NCBI RefSeq assembly: GCF_020524005.1
Contig: NZ_JAIVKK010000001.1
Location: 806,001 to 870,000, forward strand
Direction: 5' to 3'
DNA: 64,000 nt
Origin: Microbulbifer aggregans
GTDB taxonomy: Bacteria; Pseudomonadota; Gammaproteobacteria; Pseudomonadales; Cellvibrionaceae
Made by a program: the position numbers and the translations under genes. Positions 17,501 to 25,877 of this stretch are shown here, in pieces. The first letter of the stretch is position 1. Each line of letters starts with the position of its first letter. The notes beneath the pieces were generated by a model, which was given only the letters and a program-made list of their open reading frames with translations, did no database searches and was not told the DNA's origin.

Positions 17501-17971
17501 ATGTCCAACACTGACTACCTCGGCAGTCCTTGCCCCAGCCTGGTGCTCTATCTTCCCCATCGCCCTAACGGGCTGGAAGAACTCCTGCAAATTCCGGATG
17601 CAGGCATGCTGATGGATAACAACTCGAACCACTGGCGCAAAATCGTGACTCTGCTGGCCAAGGTTGCCAGCCCGACGGCAGAATGGCGGGGTTTCAGGGA
17701 CCGCGAGTTGTTTCAGCGTACAGCCCTGTGCTTTGCTCCGCGCTTGATGGACATCAGTGCCTGGCACTGGATCGGCGGCAAGGACAATTTGGAACGTTTC
17801 AATATCGACGGCCTGAATCCTGTGCCACTACAGGGCACACCGACAGTAGCCATCGACAGTAAAAGGCAGATACTACTGACACCCTATCCCGACTACCGCC
17901 AGCTCAGTAATGCAACGGTTAGCCAGATACGTGCAGCACTTGATCTCCAGGGGTTCTACACCGCCCGCTAA
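17501..17971 (+). CDS. Hypothetical protein (possibly DUF6942-type)
   Basis: The 156-residue soluble protein includes SLVLYLPHRPNGLEELL, RKIVTLLAKVASP, WHWIGGKDNLERF and a C-terminal LTPYPDYRQLSN. It resembles hypothetical proteins of marine gammaproteobacteria (I think DUF6942), whose function is unknown. It starts 8 bp after the GFA gene and is probably co-transcribed. Confidence 0.55.
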   Translation: MSNTDYLGSPCPSLVLYLPHRPNGLEELLQIPDAGMLMDNNSNHWRKIVTLLAKVASPTAEWRGFRDRELFQRTALCFAPRLMDISAWHWIGGKDNLERFNIDGLNPVPLQGTPTVAIDSKRQILLTPYPDYRQLSNATVSQIRAALDLQGFYTAR

Positions 17972-18055
17972 AGGGCGAACGCTCGATTCTACCCACACAA
18001 CCCGCAAGCAAAGGAACTGTTTATCGCGCCCAGAAAAGTTCAAAAGTACCAGGAA

Positions 18056-18067
18056 GGAAGTACTTCC
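18056..18067. repeat. Perfect 12-bp palindrome
   Basis: GGAAGTACTTCC in the 225-bp spacer before the next gene. It could be a regulator site. Apart from a copy of the GCGGTGYTAYGTGAGA repeat at 18151, nothing else is seen in this spacer. Confidence 0.3.
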
Positions 18068-18196
18068 AAGAATCCAGCCCGGCGTAAATGACCCTCGCCT
18101 CTACGTCTTCCTCAATTTTCTTCATTTTCATCACTGAAATTGCTGCTTTCGCGGTGCTATGTGAGAATGAAGCACCATTACAAATATCTATTGAGT

Positions 18197-19291
18197 ATGT
18201 CGAACTTATCCGATCTTCACGAACTTTCGCTTAGCCTGAGAACTGCGGTAACTCAACACGATGGGTTTCAACTAAAGCTCCGCATAGAGGATTTATTAAC
18301 CAACGATTGCATCGGCACACAACTACAAATCGTCAATGCTAAAACCTGGCCCCGATCCTCACCCGAGGCCAAAGCGCAAGACGAGTTCAACAATGCGATG
18401 TGGCTCCTCCTCTATGCCTTGGTGAAAGACGAAATCGAGAATTCGAAAGCCATCATCAGCAGACTGCTAATTCGTGTTCCAGGATTAAAGCTACTCACAT
18501 TCAATTACAGCACTATCGCCGAGCATCACGGAAGTACATTTGATGAACAGGTACGGGAAGAGTTCGCAAGCATCGTGCAAGACGAAGCGAACAATAAAAA
18601 TGCCATGCACTACAACAACCTGTTTTTAACCTACCCTGATTTACTTGAACTCGCGCAGAGAAACCTAAGCCTTTTCCGGGAAGGACTTGAGCGTATTGCT
18701 CAGCACTGGAGTATCGGATGGCGAGTGGCCGCTGCCGAAGCCATAAACTCAGTAGAGCCCGAGACACCACTTTACCTTCAGCACCTTGTTGCCGTTAAGC
18801 ACGCTGACTTTTCCCATGAATTTTTCAGCACTCCCCAATGTTTAGACATCATGTCTCTGTGGATTCAGGAGCAAGTCAGTTTTGGTCAACAACGGGAGGA
18901 CAGAATTCAGAAACATCAGGCACAGCTGATAAAGATTGCCAAAGCAACGGGGGACGCAAAAGTACAGCACTGGCTTGATAGCAAATACCAGTTCTCTTCC
19001 TGGTCAAACCTGGACATCAGGTTAGATAACGGCTGGAAGTTTAGTTTTATGCGGAAGCCGTATTGTGAACAAGCCTCTTTATCTATTCCTGGGGGCGAGC
19101 AAGCACGTGACGTGATTGTTCCGACTTACGCTGAACAACAAGGTTGGTTAAGGTCACTTAAGCCGACCATTCAGATGGTCGAAAGTTGGGAAATTCACTA
19201 CCACATCTATTCGGAACATGACTTACAGACTCTATTGCATGAAATCAGGAAGCTCAATGTTGCGCATTGGCAGGAGACACTTGCGGATTAA
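18197..19291 (+). CDS. Hypothetical helical protein
   Basis: The 364-residue soluble protein is predicted mostly helical (LHELSLSLRTAVTQHDGFQL, EFNNAMWLLLYALVKDEIEN, DRIQKHQAQLIKIAKATGD). A more strand-rich C-terminal third has WSNLDIRLDNGWKFSF and IPGGEQARDVIVPTYAEQQ. No signal, span or catalytic motif seen. The ATG at 18197 is chosen for the clean N-terminus MSNLSDLHE. An ATG at 18167 preceded by GTGAGA is equally possible. No family recognised. Confidence 0.5.
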   Translation: MSNLSDLHELSLSLRTAVTQHDGFQLKLRIEDLLTNDCIGTQLQIVNAKTWPRSSPEAKAQDEFNNAMWLLLYALVKDEIENSKAIISRLLIRVPGLKLLTFNYSTIAEHHGSTFDEQVREEFASIVQDEANNKNAMHYNNLFLTYPDLLELAQRNLSLFREGLERIAQHWSIGWRVAAAEAINSVEPETPLYLQHLVAVKHADFSHEFFSTPQCLDIMSLWIQEQVSFGQQREDRIQKHQAQLIKIAKATGDAKVQHWLDSKYQFSSWSNLDIRLDNGWKFSFMRKPYCEQASLSIPGGEQARDVIVPTYAEQQGWLRSLKPTIQMVESWEIHYHIYSEHDLQTLLHEIRKLNVAHWQETLAD

Positions 19292-19319
19292 TCGCTAAGA
19301 ATAACTGTGCCCCATTAAC

Positions 19320-19365
19320 CAGCCCTCGATAGCATGGGGCTTTGCCCTTCGAGCAGTGGTGTTAC
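19320..19365. repeat. Spacer element with imperfect palindrome
   Basis: The spacer after the 18197 gene contains TTAAC, CCTCGA, TTCGAG and GTGTTA in mirrored order, an attC-like layout. It also contains the repeat copies shared with 14461 and 15840. The core sites fit the attC consensus GTTRRRY only partly (GTTACGC), so the call stays at repeat level. Confidence 0.35.
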
Positions 19366-19423
19366 GCAGCCAATCCCTGGCCACACCCCCACAGGACAGT
19401 AAGTAGCTGAGCCTGGATTTGGC

Positions 19424-19996
19424 TCAGCGACGGAGTGTCGATCCGCGGGCATCGAGTCCAGCCAGGATAGCTTTCATCTCGGCCGCTTCTTCCTCGACTT
19501 TCTTGGCTTTTGCCGCCGCAATCGCGGCTTTTTCGGCTTCGATGCCCGCTTTGATTGCGCGCTCTCTGGCAGCGCTGCCGGTACGTCCCGTAGCCATCTT
19601 TTCTTTTACGGGCTTGGTCTTACTGCTCTGGGAAGCGGAGCCGGCTGTCGTTTTGGCGGTACTGGAGCGAGATTTCGCCTTTGACTTGGGAGCCAATGAA
19701 GACTTGGTGGTACCGGGCAATACGGTTGTGATACCTACGAGGCTTTTCCCGTTATAGGTGTCCAGGGCTTCTTCAACCATTTCCTGCAACTCCATGCGGT
19801 CCTCGACCACGGCAAAGAGTTCGGTTGAGAACACATCGGGGCCAAATACCTTCAGTTCCCGATAGAATGGGTGGTCGATACCCAGCGCAAGTGCGTCCTG
19901 AAGCTGCTTGAAGCGGGCTTCCGGGGATACGCCCTCACGGCTGGTGCCAACCCACACATGGTCTGTCGCTTCATTGGTCAGGGTGAATACGTGCAT
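19424..19996 (-). CDS. GIY-YIG-like domain with Lys/Ala-rich tail
   Basis: The 190-residue protein has an N-terminal domain (about 1-92) resembling the GIY-YIG fold: VFTLTN at the first strand, DHVWVGTSREG at the second, ARFKQLQDAL as helix with Arg, and MVEEALDTYNG around the expected metal-binding Glu. The tyrosines of the name motif are replaced (VFT, VWVG), so nuclease activity is doubtful. Residues 95-190 are Lys/Ala/Ser-rich and histone-tail-like, then coiled (EKAAIAAAKAKKVEEEAAEM), likely nucleic-acid binding or disordered. Function unknown. Confidence 0.55.
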   Translation of the reverse strand: MHVFTLTNEATDHVWVGTSREGVSPEARFKQLQDALALGIDHPFYRELKVFGPDVFSTELFAVVEDRMELQEMVEEALDTYNGKSLVGITTVLPGTTKSSLAPKSKAKSRSSTAKTTAGSASQSSKTKPVKEKMATGRTGSAARERAIKAGIEAEKAAIAAAKAKKVEEEAAEMKAILAGLDARGSTLRR

Positions 19997-20159
19997 AAAA
20001 CCTCAGTCAACATCATTGAGATCAAAATGAATTGCCAGTTCACAGTTATCTGAATGGCCGAAAGGGGGCGCATTCTAATGATTTAAAAATGAAATTGCAG
20101 ACTTGACTCGAGGCGAGTTCGCACTAAATTTGACCCAAAGAGTTAGCCCGTCCAGGACC

Positions 20160-21005
20160 ATGCCCCTTCCCTACTTTCTCGGCTGCCCCCAGTGGCAACA
20201 CCCCGCGTGGAATACGCGCTTACCAAGTGGATCTGCACCGCTCCAGCGCTACGCCCAGGTGCTGAATTGTGTTGAGGGGAACACCACCTTCTACGCAACG
20301 CCCACTCTGGAACAGTGTTCACTGTGGCGCACTCAGGTGGCAGACGATTTCCGCTTCTTGCTCAAGTTTCCGAGGAATTTCACCCACGACCAGCTATTGG
20401 CAGTGTCACAGAAGGAGGTGCGGGAATTTCTGGAGATTACCGGGCCGCTACATGACGTCCTAGGGCCATTTCTGTTGCAGCTTCCAGCGGCCTTTGGACC
20501 AAATCATCTGGGCAATCTGTGGCGCTTTCTGGATAACCTGCCAACGCCATTGACCGCTACCGTGGAAGTGCGTCACGGGGCCTTTTTTCAAAAGGGCGAG
20601 GCGGAGCGAGCACTGAACCGCGGTTTGCGCGAGCGGAAGACCGCCAGGGTATGCCTGGACAGCCGCGGTCTGTTCGCAGCACAGCCGGACTCCGGATCCA
20701 TTCGTGATGCCCAGCGCAAGAAGCCCAATGTTCCCGTGCATCTGCTGCCAGTAGATGCCCAGCCGGTCATCCGCTTTATCGGCCACCCGGACCTGGCAAG
20801 CAACCGACAATATCTAAATCCCTGGGTGGAACGGGTCGCTGGCTGGATCGACCAGGGTGTACGCCCCTTCATGTTTATCCATATGCCGGATAACGGCGAT
20901 GCATTGGGGCTGGTTACTCTCTGGAGCGAAATGCTGAATGCACGCCTGCCACACGCGCCAGTGGTGCAACTAAATGAAAAACAGCCCCAGATGGGGCTGT
21001 TCTGA
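20160..21005 (+). CDS. DUF72 (YecE-like) protein
   Basis: The 281-residue protein matches the DUF72 family, a TIM-barrel-like fold of unknown function. It has LGCPQWQHPAWN, NCVEGNTTFYATPTLEQ, FRFLLKFPRNFTHD, VEVRHGAFF and the C-terminal FIHMPDNGDA. The ATG at 20160 has AGGA 4 nt upstream and starts directly at the domain. Its last ten codons double as the terminator of the convergent MipA-type gene. Confidence 0.85.
   Translation: MPLPYFLGCPQWQHPAWNTRLPSGSAPLQRYAQVLNCVEGNTTFYATPTLEQCSLWRTQVADDFRFLLKFPRNFTHDQLLAVSQKEVREFLEITGPLHDVLGPFLLQLPAAFGPNHLGNLWRFLDNLPTPLTATVEVRHGAFFQKGEAERALNRGLRERKTARVCLDSRGLFAAQPDSGSIRDAQRKKPNVPVHLLPVDAQPVIRFIGHPDLASNRQYLNPWVERVAGWIDQGVRPFMFIHMPDNGDALGLVTLWSEMLNARLPHAPVVQLNEKQPQMGLF
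20980..21001 (-). terminator. Terminator of the DUF2141-MipA gene, inside the DUF72 coding end
   Basis: Perfect 9-bp stem, AACAGCCCC (20980-20988) and GGGGCTGTT (20993-21001), with a 4-nt loop. On the minus strand it is followed by a T-run (TTTTTC). It falls within the final codons of the opposite-strand DUF72 gene. Confidence 0.75.
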
Positions 21006-21040
21006 TCGCGATACCTGCGGCGGACCCGGTCAAAAAACAT

Positions 21041-22147
21041 TCAGAATGTGTAGGTGATTGCAGCGAACCCCTTAAGCACATAGTCCTCATCGACAATGGG
21101 ACTGTCTGAAATATCGTCCCCCAAATATTCTGCGTTCAGGTCTAGTACCAATCGCCAATGCTCGGTAATTTCCAGCATACCGCCAATGCCCGCTTCCATC
21201 GTGATGGTACTACCCACATCGTAGGCGGGTCTCAATGGGGTTGCCGCCCAGGTTGGGACACCGAAGTCGTAATTTGCCATACCACTGCTGAGCCAGCTCG
21301 CGCCAATAGATGGTCCCCAACTTACATTACCGGTCTGGAACCCCTTCGACACCCGCAGCTCTGCCGTACCTCCACCGAAGCGGTCAAGCATATCGTGCTG
21401 ATAGCGAAAATCCACGTCGATTCGCTCCGGGCCATCGTATACAAACCCAACCCCCGCCATCAGTGTGCCATCGCGATCGCCCAGTCCTGCGAGTATGGGA
21501 CTATCGCTCTCTTCGTACGCTCCAACGCGGTAGGTGGCATTGACGGCGAAGCGGAATTGATCGCTGCCCCAGAGGCCATAACGCAAGCTCGGCCCGACCC
21601 ACTGCAGACGCTCACCGAAATAGGTGATCGCCGGTATTACCTGAGTAACCGACGAGTCGGAGCCTTCATAGGGACTGCTGCGACCGATTACCCCGATTCC
21701 GACACCCCACTGGCCAGCATCCCCCAGCACCTCGTACATCGCAATATCCATTGTTTGCACCTGCCCAGCCGACACGCCAAAGCTGGCGCGTTGAAAACTG
21801 GGGGGACCTTTCGGGCGGTAATCGTTCGATAACCCAATTGGCTCCTTGGGAATACCGATAAATGTCCTGTCCAGCGCCCCATTCCCGTTAGCATCGAGAT
21901 AAGCGAGTACGGCTACCGAACCAACAGGTACACCATTTAAGCGATACACCCCATCCGGGCGGATGGGAAAGCGCGTTTCCAGTACAGGATTACGGAAGTC
22001 CCCGAATGAATTGGGATTGTCATATACCTGCAGCACCAGCACACCTTCAGGTGGCACCCCCGCCACCCGTACATTCACCTGCTCTGCAAAAGCAGAAGGC
22101 AACGCGATCAAAAGTAATACGAATAACCAGATCTGGGATATTTTCAT
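21041..22147 (-). CDS. DUF2141 plus MipA/OmpV outer-membrane beta-barrel fusion
   Basis: The 368-residue exported protein has a signal peptide (cut after ALPSAFA). A DUF2141 domain follows (about 25-140: LVLQVYDNPNSFG, VAVLAYLDANGNGALD, GIPKEPIGLSND). Last is a MipA/OmpV-type barrel (about 150-368: YEGSDSSVTQVIPAITYFG, ending in the outer-membrane signature ITYTF). MipA proteins scaffold murein hydrolases in some bacteria; DUF2141 function is unknown. Aromatic-rich alternating strands and the terminal Phe support outer-membrane insertion. Single gene. Confidence 0.82.
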   Translation of the reverse strand: MKISQIWLFVLLLIALPSAFAEQVNVRVAGVPPEGVLVLQVYDNPNSFGDFRNPVLETRFPIRPDGVYRLNGVPVGSVAVLAYLDANGNGALDRTFIGIPKEPIGLSNDYRPKGPPSFQRASFGVSAGQVQTMDIAMYEVLGDAGQWGVGIGVIGRSSPYEGSDSSVTQVIPAITYFGERLQWVGPSLRYGLWGSDQFRFAVNATYRVGAYEESDSPILAGLGDRDGTLMAGVGFVYDGPERIDVDFRYQHDMLDRFGGGTAELRVSKGFQTGNVSWGPSIGASWLSSGMANYDFGVPTWAATPLRPAYDVGSTITMEAGIGGMLEITEHWRLVLDLNAEYLGDDISDSPIVDEDYVLKGFAAITYTF

Positions 22148-22275
22148 GGGCTCGCGGTATAGATTGGCTGACAGTAAGTCAAAGTAAGTATTAGATAAAG
22201 TACTAGATAGATGAATGTATCCATTAAGTGTTTTGTACGTAGGCCGGAGCCAACTGGATCATAAAACTACACAGA

Positions 22276-22303
22276 CAAAAAAGGGCAGCTCGGAAGCTGC
22301 CCT
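22276..22303 (-). terminator. Terminator of katG
   Basis: AGGGCAGCT (22282-22290), loop CGGA, AGCTGCCCT (22295-22303), followed on the minus strand by a six-T run. It is 67 bp beyond the katG stop. A tandem AAAACCGTTT pair sits between stop and hairpin. Confidence 0.85.
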
Positions 22304-22369
22304 GTTAGCGAATACCCGTAAAAAAAACCGTTTAAAACCGTTTAAAACTACACACCCCGGATTTCAGGA

Positions 22370-24598
22370 CTAGTTAAACTGATCCAGGTTCATCACCTTA
22401 CCCCATGCCTTGGCGAAGTCTTCTGCGAATACACCACCGGCATCCCCGGTTGCGTAGTACTCTGAAACTGCACGGAGTTCGGAGTTGGAGCCAAAAATCA
22501 AATCAACAGGGGTCGCTGTCCATTTTACTTTACCGCTCTTGCGATCCTTGCCTTCATAGATCCCCTCGCCCTTGGAAGACTTGGACCATTCGGTATCCAT
22601 ACTGAGCAGGTTTACAAAAAAGTCATTGGTCAGTGTGCCCGGCTTATCCGTGAACATACCGTGCTTGGAATCACCGGCGTTCGCTCCCAGTGCGCGCATG
22701 CCGCCCACAAGTACGGTCATTTCCGGTACGGTCAGTGTCAACAGGTCTGCGCGGTCCACCAGCATTCTGGCCGGGGTGACTGAATTGCCCTTACCGTAGT
22801 AATTGCGGAAGCCATCTGCCATGGGCTCCAGCCAACCGAAAGACTCGACATCGGTCATTTCCGCGGTTGCATCCGTACGCCCGGGTTTGAACCGTACGCG
22901 CACGTTGTGGCCGGCATCCTTGGCCGCCTTTTCTACGGCCGCATTTCCCGCCAGCACTATGGTATCGGCAAGAGAGATCTGCTTTCCACCAGAAAGCGAC
23001 TTGTTAAAGGATTGCTGGATGGCTTCCAGCTTGCCCAGTACTTTAGCCAGTTCCTGCGGGTCGTTTACTGGCCAATCTTTCTGAGGTGCCAGCCGAATGC
23101 GCGCACCGTTGGCGCCACCACGCATATCGGAACCACGGAAGGTGGAAGCCGAGGCCCAGGCTGTCCGCACCAGCTCGGGAACGGTCAGCCCGGATGCGAG
23201 AATCTCTTGTTTCAGTTTTAGCTCGTCCCTTTCGTCCACCATTTTGTAATCGGCGGTGGGTACAGGATCCTGCCACATCAAATCCTCTTTCGGGATTTCC
23301 GATCCAAGGTATCGGGCTTTGGGCCCCATATCCCGGTGGGTCAGTTTGAACCACGCCCTGGCAAACGCGTCTTCCAGTTCTTTCGGGTTTTTGTGGAATC
23401 GTTCGGAGATCTTGCGATAGGCGGGATCTTCCTTCAGTGAAAGGTCCGTGGTCAGCATGATCGGCGCATGGCGCTTACCTTCAATATGCGCATCCGGCAC
23501 CATATTGGCGGCATTGGGGTCTGTGGGTACCCAGACAGTTCCGCCACCTGGCGACTTCTGTTTTTTCCACTCGAACTTGAACAGGTTGTCTAGGAAGTTA
23601 TGACTCCATTGCATCGGTGTAATCGTCCAGGCGCCTTCCAGCCCGCTGGTAAAGGTATCCTCGGCGTCGCCTTTACCGCATTTGTTTTTCCAGCCGAATC
23701 CCTGCTGTTCAATAGGAGCCGCGGCAGGCTCTTTACCGACACAATCAGCCTTGACCGCGCCATGGGTTTTACCGAAGGCGTGACCGCCAGCAATCAGTGC
23801 CACGGTCTCCTCATCGTTCATCGCCATACGGCCGAAGGAAAGACGAATTTTTTCCGCCGCCAGCTTCGGATCAAGGCTGTGGCCCGGCCCTTCCGGGTTT
23901 ACATAAATCAGCCCCATTACCGTGGCCGCCAGTTTCCTGTCGAGATCTTTGCCTTTAAAACGCTTTTCGTAATCCAGCATCTGGGTTTCGGGGCCCCAGT
24001 AAACCCGCTCGGGCTCCCAGTCATCCTGTCGCCCGCCCGCGAAGCCGAATGTCTTGAACCCCATGGTTTCCAGCGACACATTGCCTGTGAGGATCATCAG
24101 ATCGGCCCAGGAAATCGCTTTGCCATACTTCTGCTTAATCGGCCACAGGAGCCTGCGTGCTTTGTCCAGGCTCACGTTGTCCGGCCAGCTGTTGAGCGGA
24201 TCGAAGCGCTGCTGGCCACCACCAGCACCACCACGGCCGTCACCAACACGGTAGGTACCGGCGGCATGCCACGCCATGCGGATCATTAGCGGTCCGTAGT
24301 TACCATAATCCGCCGGCCACCAGTCCTGCGACGTCTTCAATACCTGTGCGATATCCTTCTTCACCGCGTTGAGGTCGAGACTGTTAAAGGCCTTGGCGTA
24401 ATCGAAATTGTCTCCCATAGGATTGGAAGATTTTCCATGATCACGAAGCGGAGAAAGATCCAGCTGGTCGGGCCACCAGAACTGGTTGGGTTTCGGCTCG
24501 TCGGGCATGAACTTTTCCTGAGCCATTGCATGCCCGGTCAGCCCCGCCGAGAGAATTGCTGCCACCGTGACAGCCAATACATTTTTCTTCATTGCCAT
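22370..24598 (-). CDS. katG: Exported catalase-peroxidase (HPI)
   Basis: Heme enzyme removing hydrogen peroxide by catalase and peroxidase reactions. The 742-residue protein has the two duplicated peroxidase halves of KatG. The distal motif is [13 protein letters not shown], the Tyr of the Trp-Tyr-Met cross-link lies in [10 protein letters not shown] with Met in FGRMAMND, and the proximal His is in [11 protein letters not shown]. Unlike cytoplasmic KatG it begins with a signal peptide ([20 protein letters not shown], cut near HAMAQ), indicating the periplasm. The ATG at 24598 has GGAG 9 nt upstream. A strong terminator follows the gene. Confidence 0.95.
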   Translation of the reverse strand: MAMKKNVLAVTVAAILSAGLTGHAMAQEKFMPDEPKPNQFWWPDQLDLSPLRDHGKSSNPMGDNFDYAKAFNSLDLNAVKKDIAQVLKTSQDWWPADYGNYGPLMIRMAWHAAGTYRVGDGRGGAGGGQQRFDPLNSWPDNVSLDKARRLLWPIKQKYGKAISWADLMILTGNVSLETMGFKTFGFAGGRQDDWEPERVYWGPETQMLDYEKRFKGKDLDRKLAATVMGLIYVNPEGPGHSLDPKLAAEKIRLSFGRMAMNDEETVALIAGGHAFGKTHGAVKADCVGKEPAAAPIEQQGFGWKNKCGKGDAEDTFTSGLEGAWTITPMQWSHNFLDNLFKFEWKKQKSPGGGTVWVPTDPNAANMVPDAHIEGKRHAPIMLTTDLSLKEDPAYRKISERFHKNPKELEDAFARAWFKLTHRDMGPKARYLGSEIPKEDLMWQDPVPTADYKMVDERDELKLKQEILASGLTVPELVRTAWASASTFRGSDMRGGANGARIRLAPQKDWPVNDPQELAKVLGKLEAIQQSFNKSLSGGKQISLADTIVLAGNAAVEKAAKDAGHNVRVRFKPGRTDATAEMTDVESFGWLEPMADGFRNYYGKGNSVTPARMLVDRADLLTLTVPEMTVLVGGMRALGANAGDSKHGMFTDKPGTLTNDFFVNLLSMDTEWSKSSKGEGIYEGKDRKSGKVKWTATPVDLIFGSNSELRAVSEYYATGDAGGVFAEDFAKAWGKVMNLDQFN

Positions 24599-24862
24599 TG
24601 ACGCCGTCTCCATCCGAAAAGATATGTCGCACTGCGCTGAGAACTATAGAAAAATATTTCGCACTCTCGGTGAATGTTCCGTGGATTCAGGCGCAAAGCT
24701 TTTATTTAGCGCCGCCAATTTGGAATTAACTGGCCCAATACAGATTGAATACCCGGTACTGATGGAGGAAGTTATGTAAATGATGGAAGACGCACCATCT
24801 ATGAAGACAAAATTGCCGCATACCCTTAAGCTCGGTTAAAACCCAACCAGCGCACCCCGTAC

Positions 24863-25447
24863 ATGCCAGAGGAAATCGCGAACCTCAGTCAGCTTTTAAA
24901 GCAACTGGAACACCTGTCCCGGGCGCGGGGTCGTATCACTCTCGCAGAAATCCTTGAGGCCGCCGGGCGTCGCTCTTTCGCCCCTCTGCTTCTGATCGCG
25001 GGCCTTATCCTCTTCTCGCCACTGTCCGGGATTCCCGGTGTACCCTCGTTAATGGGGTTGCTGGTGCTACTGGCATCATTGCAGCTTCTGTTTTTACGCA
25101 CGCACCTGTGGCTCCCGGATTGGCTACTGCAACGCTCCATTTCGGAAAGAAAATTCAGCCGTATCGTGCGGTGGTTACACAAACCCGCATCTACCGTTGA
25201 TCAATGGATTCGGCCACGCCTCTCACTGTTCGTATACCGCACAGGTTCTTATGTAATCGCGGTCCTGTGTACAGGTATCGCTTTGGCCCTGCCGCTCATG
25301 GAGGTGGTGCCCTTCTCCGCATCCATCGCCGGTTTGGCACTCGCCGCCTTCGGCCTGGCACTGGTTGCCCACGATGGTCTACTGGCCATTTTTGCCTTTA
25401 TTGTGACCTGCACAGTACCCGCCTTAATCATCAGCGCCTTGCTCTAA
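24863..25447 (+). CDS. ExoD family membrane protein
   Basis: The 194-residue inner-membrane protein of the ExoD family was first linked to exopolysaccharide synthesis in rhizobia; its biochemical role is unknown. It has a hydrophilic N-terminus (NLSQLLKQLEHLSRARGRIT) and about four membrane segments (APLLLIAGLILFSPLSGIPG, LMGLLVLLASLQLLFL and two near the C-terminus). The start is an ATG. It is divergent from katG with a 264-bp spacer in which I see no clear operator. Confidence 0.85.
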   Translation: MPEEIANLSQLLKQLEHLSRARGRITLAEILEAAGRRSFAPLLLIAGLILFSPLSGIPGVPSLMGLLVLLASLQLLFLRTHLWLPDWLLQRSISERKFSRIVRWLHKPASTVDQWIRPRLSLFVYRTGSYVIAVLCTGIALALPLMEVVPFSASIAGLALAAFGLALVAHDGLLAIFAFIVTCTVPALIISALL

Positions 25448-25877
25448 TTCTGCCCAATGCGTGCCCTTTTAGATCAGCTCTTGCCGCATAAAAAGTGATC
25501 TACCCCCAACTATTCAACAGATTAATTGGCCGAACAACTTCGGATTACCGGAAAATTCTGTCTTTCCTGCGCACATTTTTTGCACAACCACTGCAGCCAA
25601 GTTATTCATTTCACAAATACAACAACCGCCCAAAAAGTCCTTAACTGTCTTTATATAACTGACTTTTATGCCATTAATTCCATGTGACACACTGTTACAC
25701 AGGGCAATAAAACTCCCATATTCACCTCTTTTCAATTCCTCTATAACAATCAGTCGCGACGAAAATCGCGTCAAAATCTTAGAGGTTAGAGGTTAATGGC
25801 GGGAACTCCGCAGTCAGGATCCGAAACATTGCGTTTCGCCTTCGCGTTGTAGCAGCCGCCAAATCAGGAAAATAACT
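25448..25877. other. Gene-free leader of the subtilase gene
   Basis: 430 bp with no supported gene. The first 300 bp are AT-rich. A tandem GAGGTTA pair lies near 25781-25795. A minus-strand frame of 86 codons (25514-25774) has no good start and is not called. The last 80 bp are presumably the untranslated leader of the subtilase, with AGGAAAATA before its ATG. Confidence 0.4.

Noticed and set aside
13252-19370. Integron cassette array
   Set aside because: No integrase in the window and only one spacer looks attC-like, with core sites that break the GTTRRRY rule. The 15840 copy has its GTT and AAC blocks in the wrong order. Reported as repeats instead.
24567-24779. 70-codon plus-strand frame in the katG-exoD spacer
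   Set aside because: It overlaps the katG signal-peptide region antisense, has no ribosome site and no protein-like pattern.
25514-25774. 86-codon minus-strand frame before the subtilase gene
   Set aside because: TTG start without ribosome site in an AT-rich leader; kept only as a remark in the spacer entry.
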